From NCBI GenBank assembly GCA_044226035.1, contig JBGAHT010000001.1:1-64000 (forward strand): a stretch of 64,000 bases of DNA, in the 5' to 3' direction. A program made the position numbers and the translations under genes. Shown here one piece after another: positions 1-8,499 of this stretch. The DNA comes from Pseudoluteimonas sp044226035 (GTDB taxonomy: Bacteria > Pseudomonadota > Gammaproteobacteria > Xanthomonadales > Xanthomonadaceae). Positions within the stretch are counted from its first letter, which is position 1, and each line of letters starts with the position of its first letter. The notes below the pieces were generated by a model. The model was not told the origin of the DNA. It worked only from the letters and a program-made list of their open reading frames with translations, and searched no databases.

Positions 1-1
1 C

Positions 2-901
2 GAGCTGATCGAGGAGAAGGGGACGCGCCAGGTCTACGCCGACGCCGAGGTGCTGGTGTGCGGGGGCGCGGTGCAGTCGCCGCAGATCCTGCAGCTGTCG
101 GGGATCGGCGACGGAGAGGAACTCGCAAGGCACGGCGTCAAGACGGTCCACGAGCTGAAGGGCGTGGGCGCCAACCTGCAGGACCACCTGGACGTCTGCA
201 TGTCGTGGGTGTGCCCGCAGCCGATCACGATCTATTCGATGCGCAAGGGGCTGAAGTCCCTGTTCATCGGCCTGGACTACATGTTCCGCCGCCAGGGGCT
301 GGGCACGCAGAACATGCTGGAATCGGGCGCCTTCCTGCGCTCGCGGCCGGACCTGGATCGCCCCGACCTGCAGGTCCACACCGTGCTGGCGATGATGCAG
401 GACCACGGCAAGGTGCAGATCAAGAAGGACGGCTTCACCTTCCACGTCTGCCAGCTGCGCCCCGAAAGCCGCGGCAAGGTGGGGCTGCGAAGCGCCGATC
501 CGCTGGCCGACCCGGCGATCTTCGCCAACTACCTCTCCGCCGAGGAGGATCGCCGCGCCATGCGCGAGGGCGTGAAGATGATGCGCGAGGTGGCCAGGCA
601 GGCGGCGCTGAAGCCGTTCATCAAGGAAGAGTACGCGCCGGGGGCCGACGTGCAGTCGGACGCCGACATCGACGCGTGGATCCGCCGGTCGGCCGAGACG
701 ATCTACCACCCCGTCGGCACCTGCCGCATGGGCGTGGCCGGCGACGCCATGGCCGTGGTCGATGAAGAGCTGAAGGTTATCGGCCTGCAGGGCCTGCGCG
801 TCGTCGACGCCTCGGTCATGCCGACCCTGATCGGCGGCAACACCAACGCCCCGACGATCATGATCGCCGAACGCGCGGCGGAGTTGATCGCGGCGGGGTG
901 A
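2..901 (+). CDS. GMC family FAD oxidoreductase, C-terminal part (5' end outside window)
   Basis: This is the C-terminal ~299 residues of a glucose-methanol-choline oxidoreductase (choline/alcohol dehydrogenase-like), a family usually 520-560 residues long. The frame is open from base 2, so the start lies upstream of the window. Seen directly: the GMC signature 2 (GAVQSPQILQLSGIG) near the left edge, the C-terminal catalytic segment YHPVGTCRMG with its conserved His, and the terminal FAD/active-site stretch with NTNAP. By family these enzymes oxidise primary alcohols or related substrates with FAD. The substrate cannot be told from this part. Confidence 0.93.
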   Translation, partial: ELIEEKGTRQVYADAEVLVCGGAVQSPQILQLSGIGDGEELARHGVKTVHELKGVGANLQDHLDVCMSWVCPQPITIYSMRKGLKSLFIGLDYMFRRQGLGTQNMLESGAFLRSRPDLDRPDLQVHTVLAMMQDHGKVQIKKDGFTFHVCQLRPESRGKVGLRSADPLADPAIFANYLSAEEDRRAMREGVKMMREVARQAALKPFIKEEYAPGADVQSDADIDAWIRRSAETIYHPVGTCRMGVAGDAMAVVDEELKVIGLQGLRVVDASVMPTLIGGNTNAPTIMIAERAAELIAAG

Positions 902-915
902 GGCCCTTTTCTTTT

Positions 916-961
916 CCCTCTCCCCTTTGTGGGAGAGGGTGACCGAAGGTCGGGAGAGGGG
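916..961. repeat. Palindromic intergenic repeat, CTCTCCC/GGGAGAGG family
   Basis: Two inverted CCCTCTCCC / GGGAGAGGG arms lie just downstream of the GMC gene. The same family recurs at 1468-1516, 3428-3541, 19804-19985 and 57075-57118. Such elements are typical of Xanthomonadaceae intergenic regions and could act as a bidirectional transcript-end hairpin. Confidence 0.8.
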
Positions 962-972
962 TGCCGGCCCAG

Positions 973-1467
973 TCAGGCCAGCAGGATCGAGGTCGCAAGC
1001 AAGGCGACGTAAACCGCAAGTCCAAGCACTGCGCCTGCAACCAGGCCCGCCTGCGCTTCCTTGAACCCGATGCCACCCGCAAGCGCCTTCGTCGCCTGCG
1101 CACGCCTCGCTGGCGGAATCGAATAGACGAGGGCGTTCGCCAACCAGAACGCACATGCTGGCGCGACAACGACTGGCGACAGCAGCAAAACAATCCCGGC
1201 GAATGTCTCCGGGCCGCGACCGAATCCGAGCGCTGCGTCCGGGACTGTCGGCCGGATCACATGCAACAGCTCGACGCCAAGCCACACGCCTCCGAACCAC
1301 AACGCCAGCCAGATCGGCAGGAAGACGAGGAACCCCAACGCGTCCCAAACCGTCCTGGATGCGCGTTTCCGGGCTTGCGCATTGGCGAGATAGGTTCCTT
1401 CCCGCATCTCGCGGGTCGTCCGGCACAGTTGCGACCACCCACCGAATGATTTATTCGCTTTCCCCAT
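973..1467 (-). CDS. Hypothetical integral membrane protein, 164 aa
   Basis: No family is recognised. The product has three hydrophobic segments: about residues 40-64 (FLPIWLALW), 80-105 (VLLLSPVVVAPACAFW) and 140-164 (LAVYVALLATSILLA). A short basic N-terminus precedes the first. The frame opens further upstream, but that extension lies in the palindromic repeat at 1468-1516, so the ATG at 1467 (MGKANKSF) is preferred. It lies downstream of the M48 protease on the same strand, about 60 bp away across the repeat. Confidence 0.6.
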   Translation of the reverse strand: MGKANKSFGGWSQLCRTTREMREGTYLANAQARKRASRTVWDALGFLVFLPIWLALWFGGVWLGVELLHVIRPTVPDAALGFGRGPETFAGIVLLLSPVVVAPACAFWLANALVYSIPPARRAQATKALAGGIGFKEAQAGLVAGAVLGLAVYVALLATSILLA

Positions 1468-1516
1468 CCCCCTCTCCCGGCGCTTCGCGCCACCCTCTCC
1501 CACGATGGGGAGAGGG
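1468..1516. repeat. Palindromic intergenic repeat, CTCTCCC family
   Basis: Contains CCCTCTCCCGGCGCTTCGCG followed by CACCCTCTCCCACGATGGGG, giving nested inverted arms. It belongs to the same family as the repeat at 916-961 and sits between the membrane protein and the M48 protease gene. Confidence 0.8.
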
Positions 1517-1525
1517 AAAAGCAAC

Positions 1526-3412
1526 TCACCCCCGCTCCAGCATCGGCGGCAGCGGGCAATGCAGCACGCCGCAGATGGTGCGCAGCAGCTCGGATTCGGC
1601 CACGCTGATGCGGCCGTCGTTGCTGATCGCGGCGGTCACGCCTTCCACCAGCATCTGCTTGGCCAGCGGATCGAGCCGGTCGAGCGCATCCCAGGCTTCG
1701 TCCAGCGCAAGCACGCCGTCGGCCGGCGGTGCATAGGCAATGTGCTCGCTGGGCAAGACGCGCTGCATGCCGGCGAGGTAGGCGCGGCGGGCGCTGTCGG
1801 CATCGTCGTGCCCGGCTTGCGCCACCACCGCCAGCAGCAACGCCAGCTCGCGCTTCACCGCATTCGGCTTGCGCGGGCCGAAGCGCGCGTAGCGCGAGGG
1901 ATCCAGCGATTCGCGCACCTGCACCGTCAGCAGCCGGCCGAGGCAGTATTCGAACAGCGAGACCTCGCCATCGGCGTTCACCACCGCGTGCACGCTGTCC
2001 ATGAACGCGTCCAGTTGCGGGCGCGGGCGCAGGCGCAGCACCGGGAATGCCAGCGCCGCCAGCGGCAGGCGCAGCATCGGGTGCAGGTCGGCGACGAGCT
2101 GCTGGTGGATGCGCGCGGCGTGGTCGGCGGCTTCGGGGCCGAGGCGCGCGCCGATTTCGAAACGCTGGCGTTCGGCCAGTCCCTCGTCCTCGGCCAGCAG
2201 CAGCGCGAGCAGCAGCGGCATCACCGCGTCGCGTTGCGCGGCGAGGTCGCGCAGGGCGTCGGGAATGCCGCTGGCGATCGCATCGGCGCGCTTGTAGTCG
2301 TCGGCGGCGGGCGCGGCGACCTGCGCCGCGACCATCGGCGGAGTGACGTTCAGTTCCTGCGTCGCGCTCGGCAGGCGCGAGCCGCCCACGGCATCGAGGC
2401 CGAGCATCGCGTCCTCGTCCAGCCCGACCGGCGGCGTCGCGAACCACTTCGTGCGCAGCCGTTCCAGTTCCTCGCCGCGGAAATGCGGTTCCAGCGCCTG
2501 GATGCGCTTGAGCAGCGGCGGATGCGTGGCGAACAGGCCGGACAGGCTCAGGCCCTCGCCGAACAGCATGTGGCTGACTTCCTCGGCGTTGCCGCGGTCG
2601 TTGAGCGTCGCGCCTTCGGCGAGGCCGCCGATCTTCTTCAGCGCGCCGGCGAGGCCGGCGGTCTGCCGGGTGAACTGCACCGCGCTGGCGTCGGCCAGCG
2701 ATTCGCGCGAACGGCTGACGCCGGCCTTGATCATGCGCCCGAAGAACAGGCCGATGTAGCCGACCACGATCGCCATCAGCGCCGCCGCCAGCACCACCGC
2801 CGCGCCGCGCGAATCGCGCCCGCGCCCGCCGTAGAACAACACCTTGCGCCCGATCAGGCCGATCATGAGGATGCCGAACAGCACGCCGATCAGGCGGATG
2901 TTCAGGCGCATGTCGCCGTTGAGGATGTGGCTGAACTCGTGCGCGACGACGCCCTGCAGCTCGTCGCGGTTGAGCCGGTCGAGCGCGCCGCGGGTGACCG
3001 CGACGACCGCGTCGGAAGGCGAATAGCCGGCGGCGAAGGCGTTGATGCCGGCCTCGTGCTCGAGCACGTAGATCCTCGGCACCGGCACGCCGGAGGCGAT
3101 CGCGATTTCCTCGACCACGTTGCGCAGGCGGCGCAGGTTGGCGTCGGTGGTGTCCTCGGGCACCGGCACGCCGCCCATCTGCAGCGCCACCGGTTCGCCG
3201 CCGCCGCGCAAGGACGCGATGCGGTAGAGCGAACCCAGGCCGATCGTCGCCACGGTGGCGAGGCTGAAGAACGCGAGCGCGCCGGTGGAACGCGTGGTCG
3301 CCCACGCGACGACGTCGACGGCGAACACGATGCCCGCCACCGCCAGCGCGAACAGCACCACCAGCCACGCGGACGTGCGCCGGGCCGCGGCCTGGTGTTC
3401 GAAGAAATTCAT
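1526..3412 (-). CDS. M48 family (HtpX-like) membrane zinc metalloprotease with TerB-like tail
   Basis: 628 aa. Two N-terminal membrane segments (about residues 15-35 and 45-62) are followed by the zinc motif HEFSH at 158-162 and a further hydrophobic pair (about 172-225). This is the HtpX/M48B layout, with the active site facing the cytoplasm. The last ~350 residues go well beyond HtpX (~290 aa). Two stretches there (VNADGEVSLFEY and ISNDGRISVAESELLR) look like a TerB-type acidic helical domain. The gene follows lemA on the same strand, a pairing seen in many bacteria and consistent with a role in membrane protein quality control. Confidence 0.88.
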   Translation of the reverse strand: MNFFEHQAAARRTSAWLVVLFALAVAGIVFAVDVVAWATTRSTGALAFFSLATVATIGLGSLYRIASLRGGGEPVALQMGGVPVPEDTTDANLRRLRNVVEEIAIASGVPVPRIYVLEHEAGINAFAAGYSPSDAVVAVTRGALDRLNRDELQGVVAHEFSHILNGDMRLNIRLIGVLFGILMIGLIGRKVLFYGGRGRDSRGAAVVLAAALMAIVVGYIGLFFGRMIKAGVSRSRESLADASAVQFTRQTAGLAGALKKIGGLAEGATLNDRGNAEEVSHMLFGEGLSLSGLFATHPPLLKRIQALEPHFRGEELERLRTKWFATPPVGLDEDAMLGLDAVGGSRLPSATQELNVTPPMVAAQVAAPAADDYKRADAIASGIPDALRDLAAQRDAVMPLLLALLLAEDEGLAERQRFEIGARLGPEAADHAARIHQQLVADLHPMLRLPLAALAFPVLRLRPRPQLDAFMDSVHAVVNADGEVSLFEYCLGRLLTVQVRESLDPSRYARFGPRKPNAVKRELALLLAVVAQAGHDDADSARRAYLAGMQRVLPSEHIAYAPPADGVLALDEAWDALDRLDPLAKQMLVEGVTAAISNDGRISVAESELLRTICGVLHCPLPPMLERG

Positions 3413-3427
3413 GGCATTCGCTCCTTC

Positions 3428-3541
3428 CTTCTCCCGCCGGGAGAAGGTGCCCGAAGGGCGGATGAGGGTCCGGACTTGCGCGAACTCATGGAAATGCGCT
3501 CACCGACCCTCACCCCAACCCCTCTCCCGACGGGAGAGGGG
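3428..3541. repeat. Two palindromic intergenic repeat units between M48 protease and lemA
   Basis: The first unit has CTCCCGCCGGGAG (3431-3443), then ...GAAGGGCGGATGAGGGT. The second has ACCCTCACCCC followed by CCCTCTCCCGACGGGAGAGG up to 3541. The two halves are inverted relative to each other, so the block can fold as one large hairpin in the lemA-M48 intergenic region. Confidence 0.8.
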
Positions 3542-3543
3542 CT

Positions 3544-4143
3544 TTAGAACTGCACCTTCGGCGCGGCGCGCACTTCGGCCTGCTTGTCCGCCGGGATTTC
3601 CAGCAGCGTCGCCGGCGCGAAGTTGAACATGCCGGCGAAGATGCTGTTCGGGAACACTTCGCGCTTGTTGTTGTAGGCCATCACCGCGTCGTTGAACGCC
3701 TGCCGCGCGAAGGCGACCTTGTTCTCGGTGCTGGTCAGCTCCTCGGTGAGCTGCATCATGTTCTGGTTGGCCTTGAGGTCCGGATAGGCCTCGGCCACCG
3801 CGAGCAGGCGCCCGAGGCCCGCGTTCAACTGGCCCTGCGCCGCGGCGAGTTGCGCCATCGCCGCCGGATCGCCGGGATTGGCCTTGGCCGCGGCCAGGCC
3901 GGACTGCGCGGCCGAACGCGCGGCGATCACCGCTTCCAGCGTCTCGCGCTCGTGGCTCATGTAGCCCTTGGCGGTTTCCACCAGGTTCGGGATCAGGTCG
4001 AAGCGGCGCTGCAGCTGCACGTCGATCTGGGCGAAGGCGTTCTTGAACGCGTTCCGCGCGGTGACCAGGCCGTTGTAGATGCCCATGGCCCAAAGTGCGA
4101 CGACCACCACAATCACCAGCAGGATCAGCAGCATGGACATCAA
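3544..4143 (-). CDS. lemA: LemA family protein
   Basis: 199 aa. An N-terminal membrane anchor (about residues 3-22, LLILLVIVVVVALWAMGIY) is followed by the LemA helical domain, with FKNAFAQIDVQLQRRFDLIP and the NLVETAKGYMSHE segment typical of the family. LemA proteins are membrane-anchored helical bundles of poorly defined function, often next to HtpX/M48 proteases or TPM-domain proteins. Here the M48 protease follows on the same strand. The next gene upstream is divergent, 77 bp away. Confidence 0.93.
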   Translation of the reverse strand: MMSMLLILLVIVVVVALWAMGIYNGLVTARNAFKNAFAQIDVQLQRRFDLIPNLVETAKGYMSHERETLEAVIAARSAAQSGLAAAKANPGDPAAMAQLAAAQGQLNAGLGRLLAVAEAYPDLKANQNMMQLTEELTSTENKVAFARQAFNDAVMAYNNKREVFPNSIFAGMFNFAPATLLEIPADKQAEVRAAPKVQF

Positions 4144-4220
4144 ACCTCTCCCTATTCATGCAGAAATGGAAACAGGCGTTATCATCGCCCCCGACAGAGC
4201 ATACGGACGGGGACCCCGCG

Positions 4221-5573
4221 ATGAAAGACGACGCGAACCGGCCGCAGAAGCGGACGCGCCTCGCCTGGACTCTCAGCCTGTTGTTGTTGCCGCTGGCCGC
4301 CGGTAGCGGCGCGCAGGATTCGCTGCGCTGGCGCGGTTCGGCCGCCTACGCACCGCCGCCCACGCCGCAGGCGCCGCAAGCTTCCGTCCACGCCGTGCCG
4401 CAACCGGGCGCGGCGTTCGATCCCGCCGAATTCGAACGCCTGGCGCAGCAACTGGTCGCCGACCAGGGCGTGCCGGGGCTGGCGATGACCATCGTCCAGA
4501 ACGGCAAGGTGGTGAGCGAACGCGGCTACGGCGTCACCGACGTGCAGGCCGCGCAGGCCATCGACAACCACACCGTGTTCCGCCTCGCCTCGCTGTCGAA
4601 GGCCTTCGCCGGCACGCTCGCCGGATTGCTGGTGAACCAGGGCGCGTTCCGCTGGGACACGCCGGTGGTCGACTACGTGCCGTGGCTGCGCCTGTCGCGC
4701 CCGGGCGCCGAACGCGAGCTCACCGTCGCCGACGTGCTCAGCCATCGCGTCGGCCTGACCCGCAACGCGTTCGACCGCGACCTGGAAGCGAACGCGGACT
4801 ACGGCAGCCTCGTGTCCAAGCTCGCCTACGCGCCGATGACCTGCGACCCGGGCCAGTGCTACGCCTACCAGAACGTGGCCTTCAGCCTGATCGGCAACGT
4901 GCTGGCCGCGACCACCGGCAAGGACTACGGCCAGGAACTGTCGCGGATGGTGTTCAAGCCGCTGGGCATGAGCGACGCGAGCACCGGCCTCGACGGCATC
5001 GAATCGAGCCCGCGCTGGGCGCGTCCGCACGTGCGCGGCGGCGGCGGCTGGGTCGCGCTGATGCCCAAGCCGGCCTACTACCACGTGATGCCCGCGGCCG
5101 GCGTCAACGCCAGCATCAGCGACATGTCGAAATGGCTGATCGCGCAGACCGGGCATCGGCCCGAGGTGCTGCCGGCGTCGCTGCTCCAAACCCTGCACCA
5201 CCCGGTGATCTCGACCCCGACCGAACTGCGCGGTTCCGAATGGCGGCGCGAGCGCCTGGGCTCGGCCGGTTACGCGATCGGCTGGCGCGTGTACGACTAC
5301 GCCGGGCACGAGCTCGTATTCCATGGCGGCGCGGTGCAGGGCTACCGCGGCGTGGTGGCGATGCTACCCGACCGCGACCTCGGCGTCGCCATCCTCTGGA
5401 ACAGCGAGAGCGCGCTGCCGAGCGGCTTGCTGCCGACCATCATCGACCGCGCGCTCGGCCTGCCCTATCGCGCATGGATCGAAGGCCCGTCCTCGCCGGC
5501 GACGCTGTATGCCGGCGGCCAGCAGGACAACGACGAAGCGCAATCCCCGGCCGCGGCCGGCGCGCCGCGCTGA
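4221..5573 (+). CDS. Secreted serine hydrolase, beta-lactamase/AmpC-like (S12 family)
   Basis: 450 aa. The start ATG at 4221 is chosen because it gives a signal peptide (basic n-region, then LLLLPLAAGSGAQ). The frame is open upstream, but that part overlaps the divergent lemA promoter region. Class C-type motifs are SLSK (124-127, nucleophile Ser124), YQN (216-218) and HGG (368-370). The set fits S12 esterases/D-aminopeptidases/low-activity beta-lactamases rather than a classical AmpC, which normally has KTG at the third motif. A linker rich in Pro and Ala (residues 43-64) precedes the domain. Substrate unknown. Confidence 0.88.
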   Translation: MKDDANRPQKRTRLAWTLSLLLLPLAAGSGAQDSLRWRGSAAYAPPPTPQAPQASVHAVPQPGAAFDPAEFERLAQQLVADQGVPGLAMTIVQNGKVVSERGYGVTDVQAAQAIDNHTVFRLASLSKAFAGTLAGLLVNQGAFRWDTPVVDYVPWLRLSRPGAERELTVADVLSHRVGLTRNAFDRDLEANADYGSLVSKLAYAPMTCDPGQCYAYQNVAFSLIGNVLAATTGKDYGQELSRMVFKPLGMSDASTGLDGIESSPRWARPHVRGGGGWVALMPKPAYYHVMPAAGVNASISDMSKWLIAQTGHRPEVLPASLLQTLHHPVISTPTELRGSEWRRERLGSAGYAIGWRVYDYAGHELVFHGGAVQGYRGVVAMLPDRDLGVAILWNSESALPSGLLPTIIDRALGLPYRAWIEGPSSPATLYAGGQQDNDEAQSPAAAGAPR

Positions 5574-5607
5574 TCCCGCCGCCCAGGCGCGGCGCGAATC
5601 CCGACCC

Positions 5608-5648
5608 AAAAGAAAACCCCTTCCCCGCCTGGGCTGCGGGAAAGGGGC
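5608..5648 (-). terminator. Rho-independent terminator of the histone-like gene
   Basis: On the minus strand a GC-rich hairpin (CCCCTTTCCCGC ... GCGGGGAAGGGG) is followed by TTTTCTTTT. It lies about 25 bp beyond the stop of the histone-like gene and also falls at the convergent end of the serine hydrolase gene. Confidence 0.8.
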
Positions 5649-5670
5649 TCGCAGACTTCAATGTTGTCGC

Positions 5671-6066
5671 TTAGATCATCGGCGCCGGAACCGACGGCAT
5701 GGCCACCGGACCGGACTTCTTCACCGATTTCCTAGCTTTTTTTTTAGCAGCTTTCTTCGCAGGCTTGCGCTTGGCAGCCTTCTTCGCGGCCTTCTTCGCA
5801 GGCTTGCGCTTGGCGGCCTTCTTCGCGGCCTTCTTCGCGGGCTTGCGCTTGGCGGCCTTCTTCGCGGCCTTCTTCGCGGGCTTGCGCTTGGCGGCCTTCT
5901 TCGCGGCCTTCTTCGCCGGCTTGCGCTTGGCGGCCTTCTTCACCGCCTTCTTCGCGGTCTTCTTGGCGGCCTTCTTGACGGCCTTGCGGGCGGTCTTCTT
6001 CTTAGCGACCTTCTTCTTCGCCGCCTTCTTGGCGGCCGGCTTCTTCGCAGCTTTCTTCATGGCCAT
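5671..6066 (-). CDS. Lysine/alanine-rich histone H1-like DNA-binding protein
   Basis: 131 aa, almost entirely Lys, Ala, Pro and Arg. The central part is five copies of a 13-residue unit AAKRKPAKKAAKK. N-terminal to it lie less regular KKVAKKKTARKAVKK stretches, and a short neutral tail (PVAMPSVPAPMI) ends the protein. Composition matches bacterial histone H1-like proteins such as AlgP and HC2 tails, which bind DNA without a fold. The start MAMKKAAKK at 6066 is preceded by GAGGAGAG; a second ATG two codons in (6060) is also possible. A run of nine A in the coding strand (5737-5745) encodes Lys-Lys-Lys near the C-terminus. Confidence 0.9.
   Translation of the reverse strand: MAMKKAAKKPAAKKAAKKKVAKKKTARKAVKKAAKKTAKKAVKKAAKRKPAKKAAKKAAKRKPAKKAAKKAAKRKPAKKAAKKAAKRKPAKKAAKKAAKRKPAKKAAKKKARKSVKKSGPVAMPSVPAPMI
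5762..5956. repeat. Five 39-bp tandem repeats inside the histone-like gene
   Basis: Copies begin at 5762, 5801, 5840, 5879 and 5918, exactly 39 bp apart, each starting GGCTTGCGCTTGGC on the plus strand. The copies are near identical with scattered third-position changes. The period is a multiple of three, so copy-number change would lengthen or shorten the protein by 13 residues without a frameshift. Confidence 0.95.
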
Positions 6067-6460
6067 GGGATGGCTCTCCTCGTCAGTGGACTTGCGGGTA
6101 CTGCTATGGCTGCCCAGTACTCGACAACGCCGCGGGAGTCGGACCCGCGAGCAACCGCCAGCGCGCGGGGCGCGCCGGAACGGATTCTTGGCATGCGGGC
6201 TTCCGTGCCTGCATGGGTCGGCGGCGGTCGCCGCCTGAACGCGATCTGCCTGCACTTCCGCTTCCAGACACGGAATCGGCCGCTTGCATGGCGGCCGAAC
6301 GGGACTGGATGCGGTTGTCGGAGGAAGCGGGTTTCGTTTCTTCGGGGGAGACGGCGCCTGAGTCCACCTTTTCATACGTCGGGGCGGAGTTCGTTGTTTC
6401 CTGGCGCTTGGTCGTCGTAACTGTTCTCACTCGCTTCCGCAGGAACCGTCTGCTGGGCGA
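6067..6460 (-). other. Long (~390 nt) putative 5' leader of the histone-like gene, with a possible small ORF
   Basis: Between the strong promoter at 6461-6489 and the histone-like start at 6066 no recognised gene occurs. A GTG-started frame (GTG at 6430, stop at 6104-6106, 108 codons, Ser/Arg/Pro-rich) begins just downstream of the promoter but has no clear ribosome site and no recognisable domain. The stretch could be a regulatory leader, a small-protein gene or both. Confidence 0.4.
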
Positions 6461-6489
6461 AACCTAATCACGGTTTTTTCGACTGTCAA
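6461..6489 (-). promoter_or_regulatory. Strong sigma70-type promoter reading toward the histone-like gene
   Basis: On the minus strand TTGACA (6489-6484) and TAGGTT (6466-6461) are separated by exactly 17 bp, in a locally AT-rich patch within GC-rich DNA. The -35 is a perfect consensus match. The first gene downstream on this strand is the histone-like gene, about 390 bp away. Confidence 0.75.
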
Positions 6490-6881
6490 CACTTTTGCAA
6501 CACGAATGTGCCACCGCGTCCCCGGCGCGGATGGCGACGGGGCGACCGCGATGCGCGCGGGCGACCGCATCGGGAACGTCGATGCGCGCGGCGCGCGCGC
6601 ATGCGCGTGCGAAAAAACATCTTGAAAACAGCTGCGCGATTCGCAACGCATCGCTGCAACCTCGTTCGCGCGCGCTACGCCGCCGGCGACGACGACAGCG
6701 CGCCGGCGCCTCCCGGAAGCGCGTTCCAAGGGACGAAAAAAAGTTTGCGGCGGGCGCCGGATTTCGCGTCGCAACACCCGATTTGCGCGAAACCGCGCGA
6801 CGCGCCGACCCGCGTCGCCGGGTGTCGCGGTCGCGTCCGCGCGCTCCGCGAAGTTGTCCGCGGCGTCGTCCGCGCAAACGA
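6490..6881. other. GC-rich non-coding stretch between the promoter and gcvH
   Basis: No open frame here shows family resemblance or a convincing start on either strand. It contains a CG-alternating patch (around 6585-6615, GCGCGCGCGCATGCGCGTGC) that could adopt unusual helix geometry. Nothing further can be supported. Confidence 0.4.
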
Positions 6882-6905
6882 ATCCGGCCGCTTGCGCGGC
6901 CGGAT
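6882..6905 (-). terminator. Hairpin terminator downstream of gcvH
   Basis: Perfect 10-bp stem ATCCGGCCGC / GCGGCCGGAT with a 4-nt loop, 30 bp past the gcvH stop. On the minus strand it is followed by TCGTTTG, a weak U-tract, so termination may be partial. Confidence 0.55.
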
Positions 6906-6935
6906 CGGAGTGTCGCGGGAAGCGGCTTCGCGCCG

Positions 6936-7331
6936 TCAGTGCTCCTCTTCCTCGAGCAGTTCGGCGTAGTCGTCCGGGCCGAGCAGTTCGTTCAACTGTT
7001 CCGGTTCCTCGGCCTCGACCACGTACAGCCAGCCGTCGCCGTAGGCGTCTTCGTTGATCGTCTCGGGCTTGTCGGCCAGCGCGGAATTGACCTCCACGAC
7101 CTTGCCGGTGACCGGCGCGTAGACGTCCGACGCCGCCTTCACCGACTCCACCACCGCGCTGGCGTTGCCGGCCTCGACCCGGTCGCCGACGTTCGGCAAC
7201 TCGACGTAGACCAGGTCGCCGAGCAGTTCCTGCGCGTGGTCGGAGATGCCGACGGTGACCTTGCCGTCGCCTTCGACGCGCGCCCATTCGTGGGACTTGA
7301 GGAACTTGAGGTCGCCGGGGATCTCGCTCAT
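6936..7331 (-). CDS. gcvH: Glycine cleavage system H protein
   Basis: 131 aa, usual length for the family. It carries the lipoyl attachment motif ESVKAASD with the modified lysine at 65, and the N-terminal KFLKSHEWARVE stretch typical of GcvH. It shuttles the methylamine group of glycine between the P, T and L proteins. The frame is open upstream into gcvT; the ATG at 7331 is chosen by alignment with known H proteins. It lies 67 bp downstream of gcvT on the same strand, forming a gcvT-gcvH unit. gcvP is not in the window. Confidence 0.97.
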   Translation of the reverse strand: MSEIPGDLKFLKSHEWARVEGDGKVTVGISDHAQELLGDLVYVELPNVGDRVEAGNASAVVESVKAASDVYAPVTGKVVEVNSALADKPETINEDAYGDGWLYVVEAEEPEQLNELLGPDDYAELLEEEEH

Positions 7332-7398
7332 GAACTGCTCCGTCTGGGGGATGCGGTTTCGCCTGCCGCCAAGTTTAGCGAAGCACCGTGGCGTCGCG

Positions 7399-8499
7399 TC
7401 AAATGCCGTCCATCGGTTTGCCGTCCCGCACGAACGGGACCTTGACCACCCGCACCGGGACTTCCTTGCCGCGGATGTCCACGCGCACCGCGCCCGGCGC
7501 GCCGGCGGGCACGCGCGCGAACGCGATCGCCTTGCCGAGCGTGGGCGAGAACGTGCCCGAGAGCACCTCGCCGATCCCATTGTCGGTCAGCACCTTCTGG
7601 CCGTGGCGGAGCACGCCCTTCTCGTCCATGACGATGCCGATCATCTGCCGCGGCGCGCCATCGGCGTGCTGGCGCTCGAGCACCCCGCGGCCGACGAAGT
7701 CGCGGCCCTCGTCGAGCGCGACGGTCCAGCCGAGCGCGGCTTCGTACGGCGACACGGTTTCGTCCATGTCCTGGCCGTAGAGGTTCATGCCCGCCTCCAG
7801 GCGCAGGGTGTCGCGCGCGCCGAGCCCGGCCGGCTTCACGCCCGCGGCGAGCAGCGCGTTCCAGAACGCCTCGGCGTCGGCCTCGGGCACGACCACTTCG
7901 AATCCGTCCTCGCCGGTGTAGCCGGTGCGGGCGACGAACACGGCGATGCCGCCGTCGGTCCTGGCCTCGCGCGCGCTGAACCGCACCAGCTTCGACACCG
8001 GCGCGCGGTCCTCCTCGCGCAGCAGGCCGATCACCTTCTCGCGCGCGTTCGGGCCCTGCACCGCGACCATGCCGAACTCGGGACGCTCGCGCACGGCGAC
8101 GTCGAACGCCTGCGCCTGCGCCGAGATCCAGGCCAGGTCCTTGTCTCGGGTGGCGGCGTTCACCACCAGCCGGAACCAGTCCTCGGACATGAAGTAGACG
8201 ATCAGGTCGTCGATCACCCCGCCCTGCGCGTTGAGCATGGTGGTGTACAGCGCCTTGCCCGGCTTCTGCAGCTTGTCGACCGAATTGGCGACGAGGCGGC
8301 GCAGGAACTCGCGCACGCGCGGGCCGGTGAGGTCGACCACGGTCATGTGGCTGACGTCGAACATGCCGGCGTCGCGGCGCACCTGGTGGTGTTCCTCGAC
8401 CTGCGAACCGTAGTGCAGCGGCATGTCCCAGCCGCCGAAGTCCACCATGCGGGCGCCGAGCGCGCGATGGGCGGCATTGAGGACGGTCTGCTGGGTCAT
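7399..8499 (-). CDS. gcvT: Glycine cleavage system T protein (aminomethyltransferase)
   Basis: 366 aa, matching the family. Recognised from MVDFGGWDMPLHYGSQ near the N-terminus, the folate-binding region with FDVSHM, and the C-terminal GCV_T domain with GEVLSGTFSPTLGKAIA. It transfers the C1 unit from the aminomethyl-lipoyl H protein to tetrahydrofolate, releasing ammonia. Start is MTQQTVL at 8499; an ATG 21 bp upstream is in frame but aligns less well. Only 54 bp separate it from the preceding gene, leaving no room for a glycine riboswitch. Confidence 0.97.
   Translation of the reverse strand: MTQQTVLNAAHRALGARMVDFGGWDMPLHYGSQVEEHHQVRRDAGMFDVSHMTVVDLTGPRVREFLRRLVANSVDKLQKPGKALYTTMLNAQGGVIDDLIVYFMSEDWFRLVVNAATRDKDLAWISAQAQAFDVAVRERPEFGMVAVQGPNAREKVIGLLREEDRAPVSKLVRFSAREARTDGGIAVFVARTGYTGEDGFEVVVPEADAEAFWNALLAAGVKPAGLGARDTLRLEAGMNLYGQDMDETVSPYEAALGWTVALDEGRDFVGRGVLERQHADGAPRQMIGIVMDEKGVLRHGQKVLTDNGIGEVLSGTFSPTLGKAIAFARVPAGAPGAVRVDIRGKEVPVRVVKVPFVRDGKPMDGI

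Noticed and set aside
5762..5956. Regular 39-bp repeats considered as a CRISPR array
   Set aside because: The units are contiguous with no spacers, are in frame with a Lys/Ala-rich protein, and no cas genes are present.
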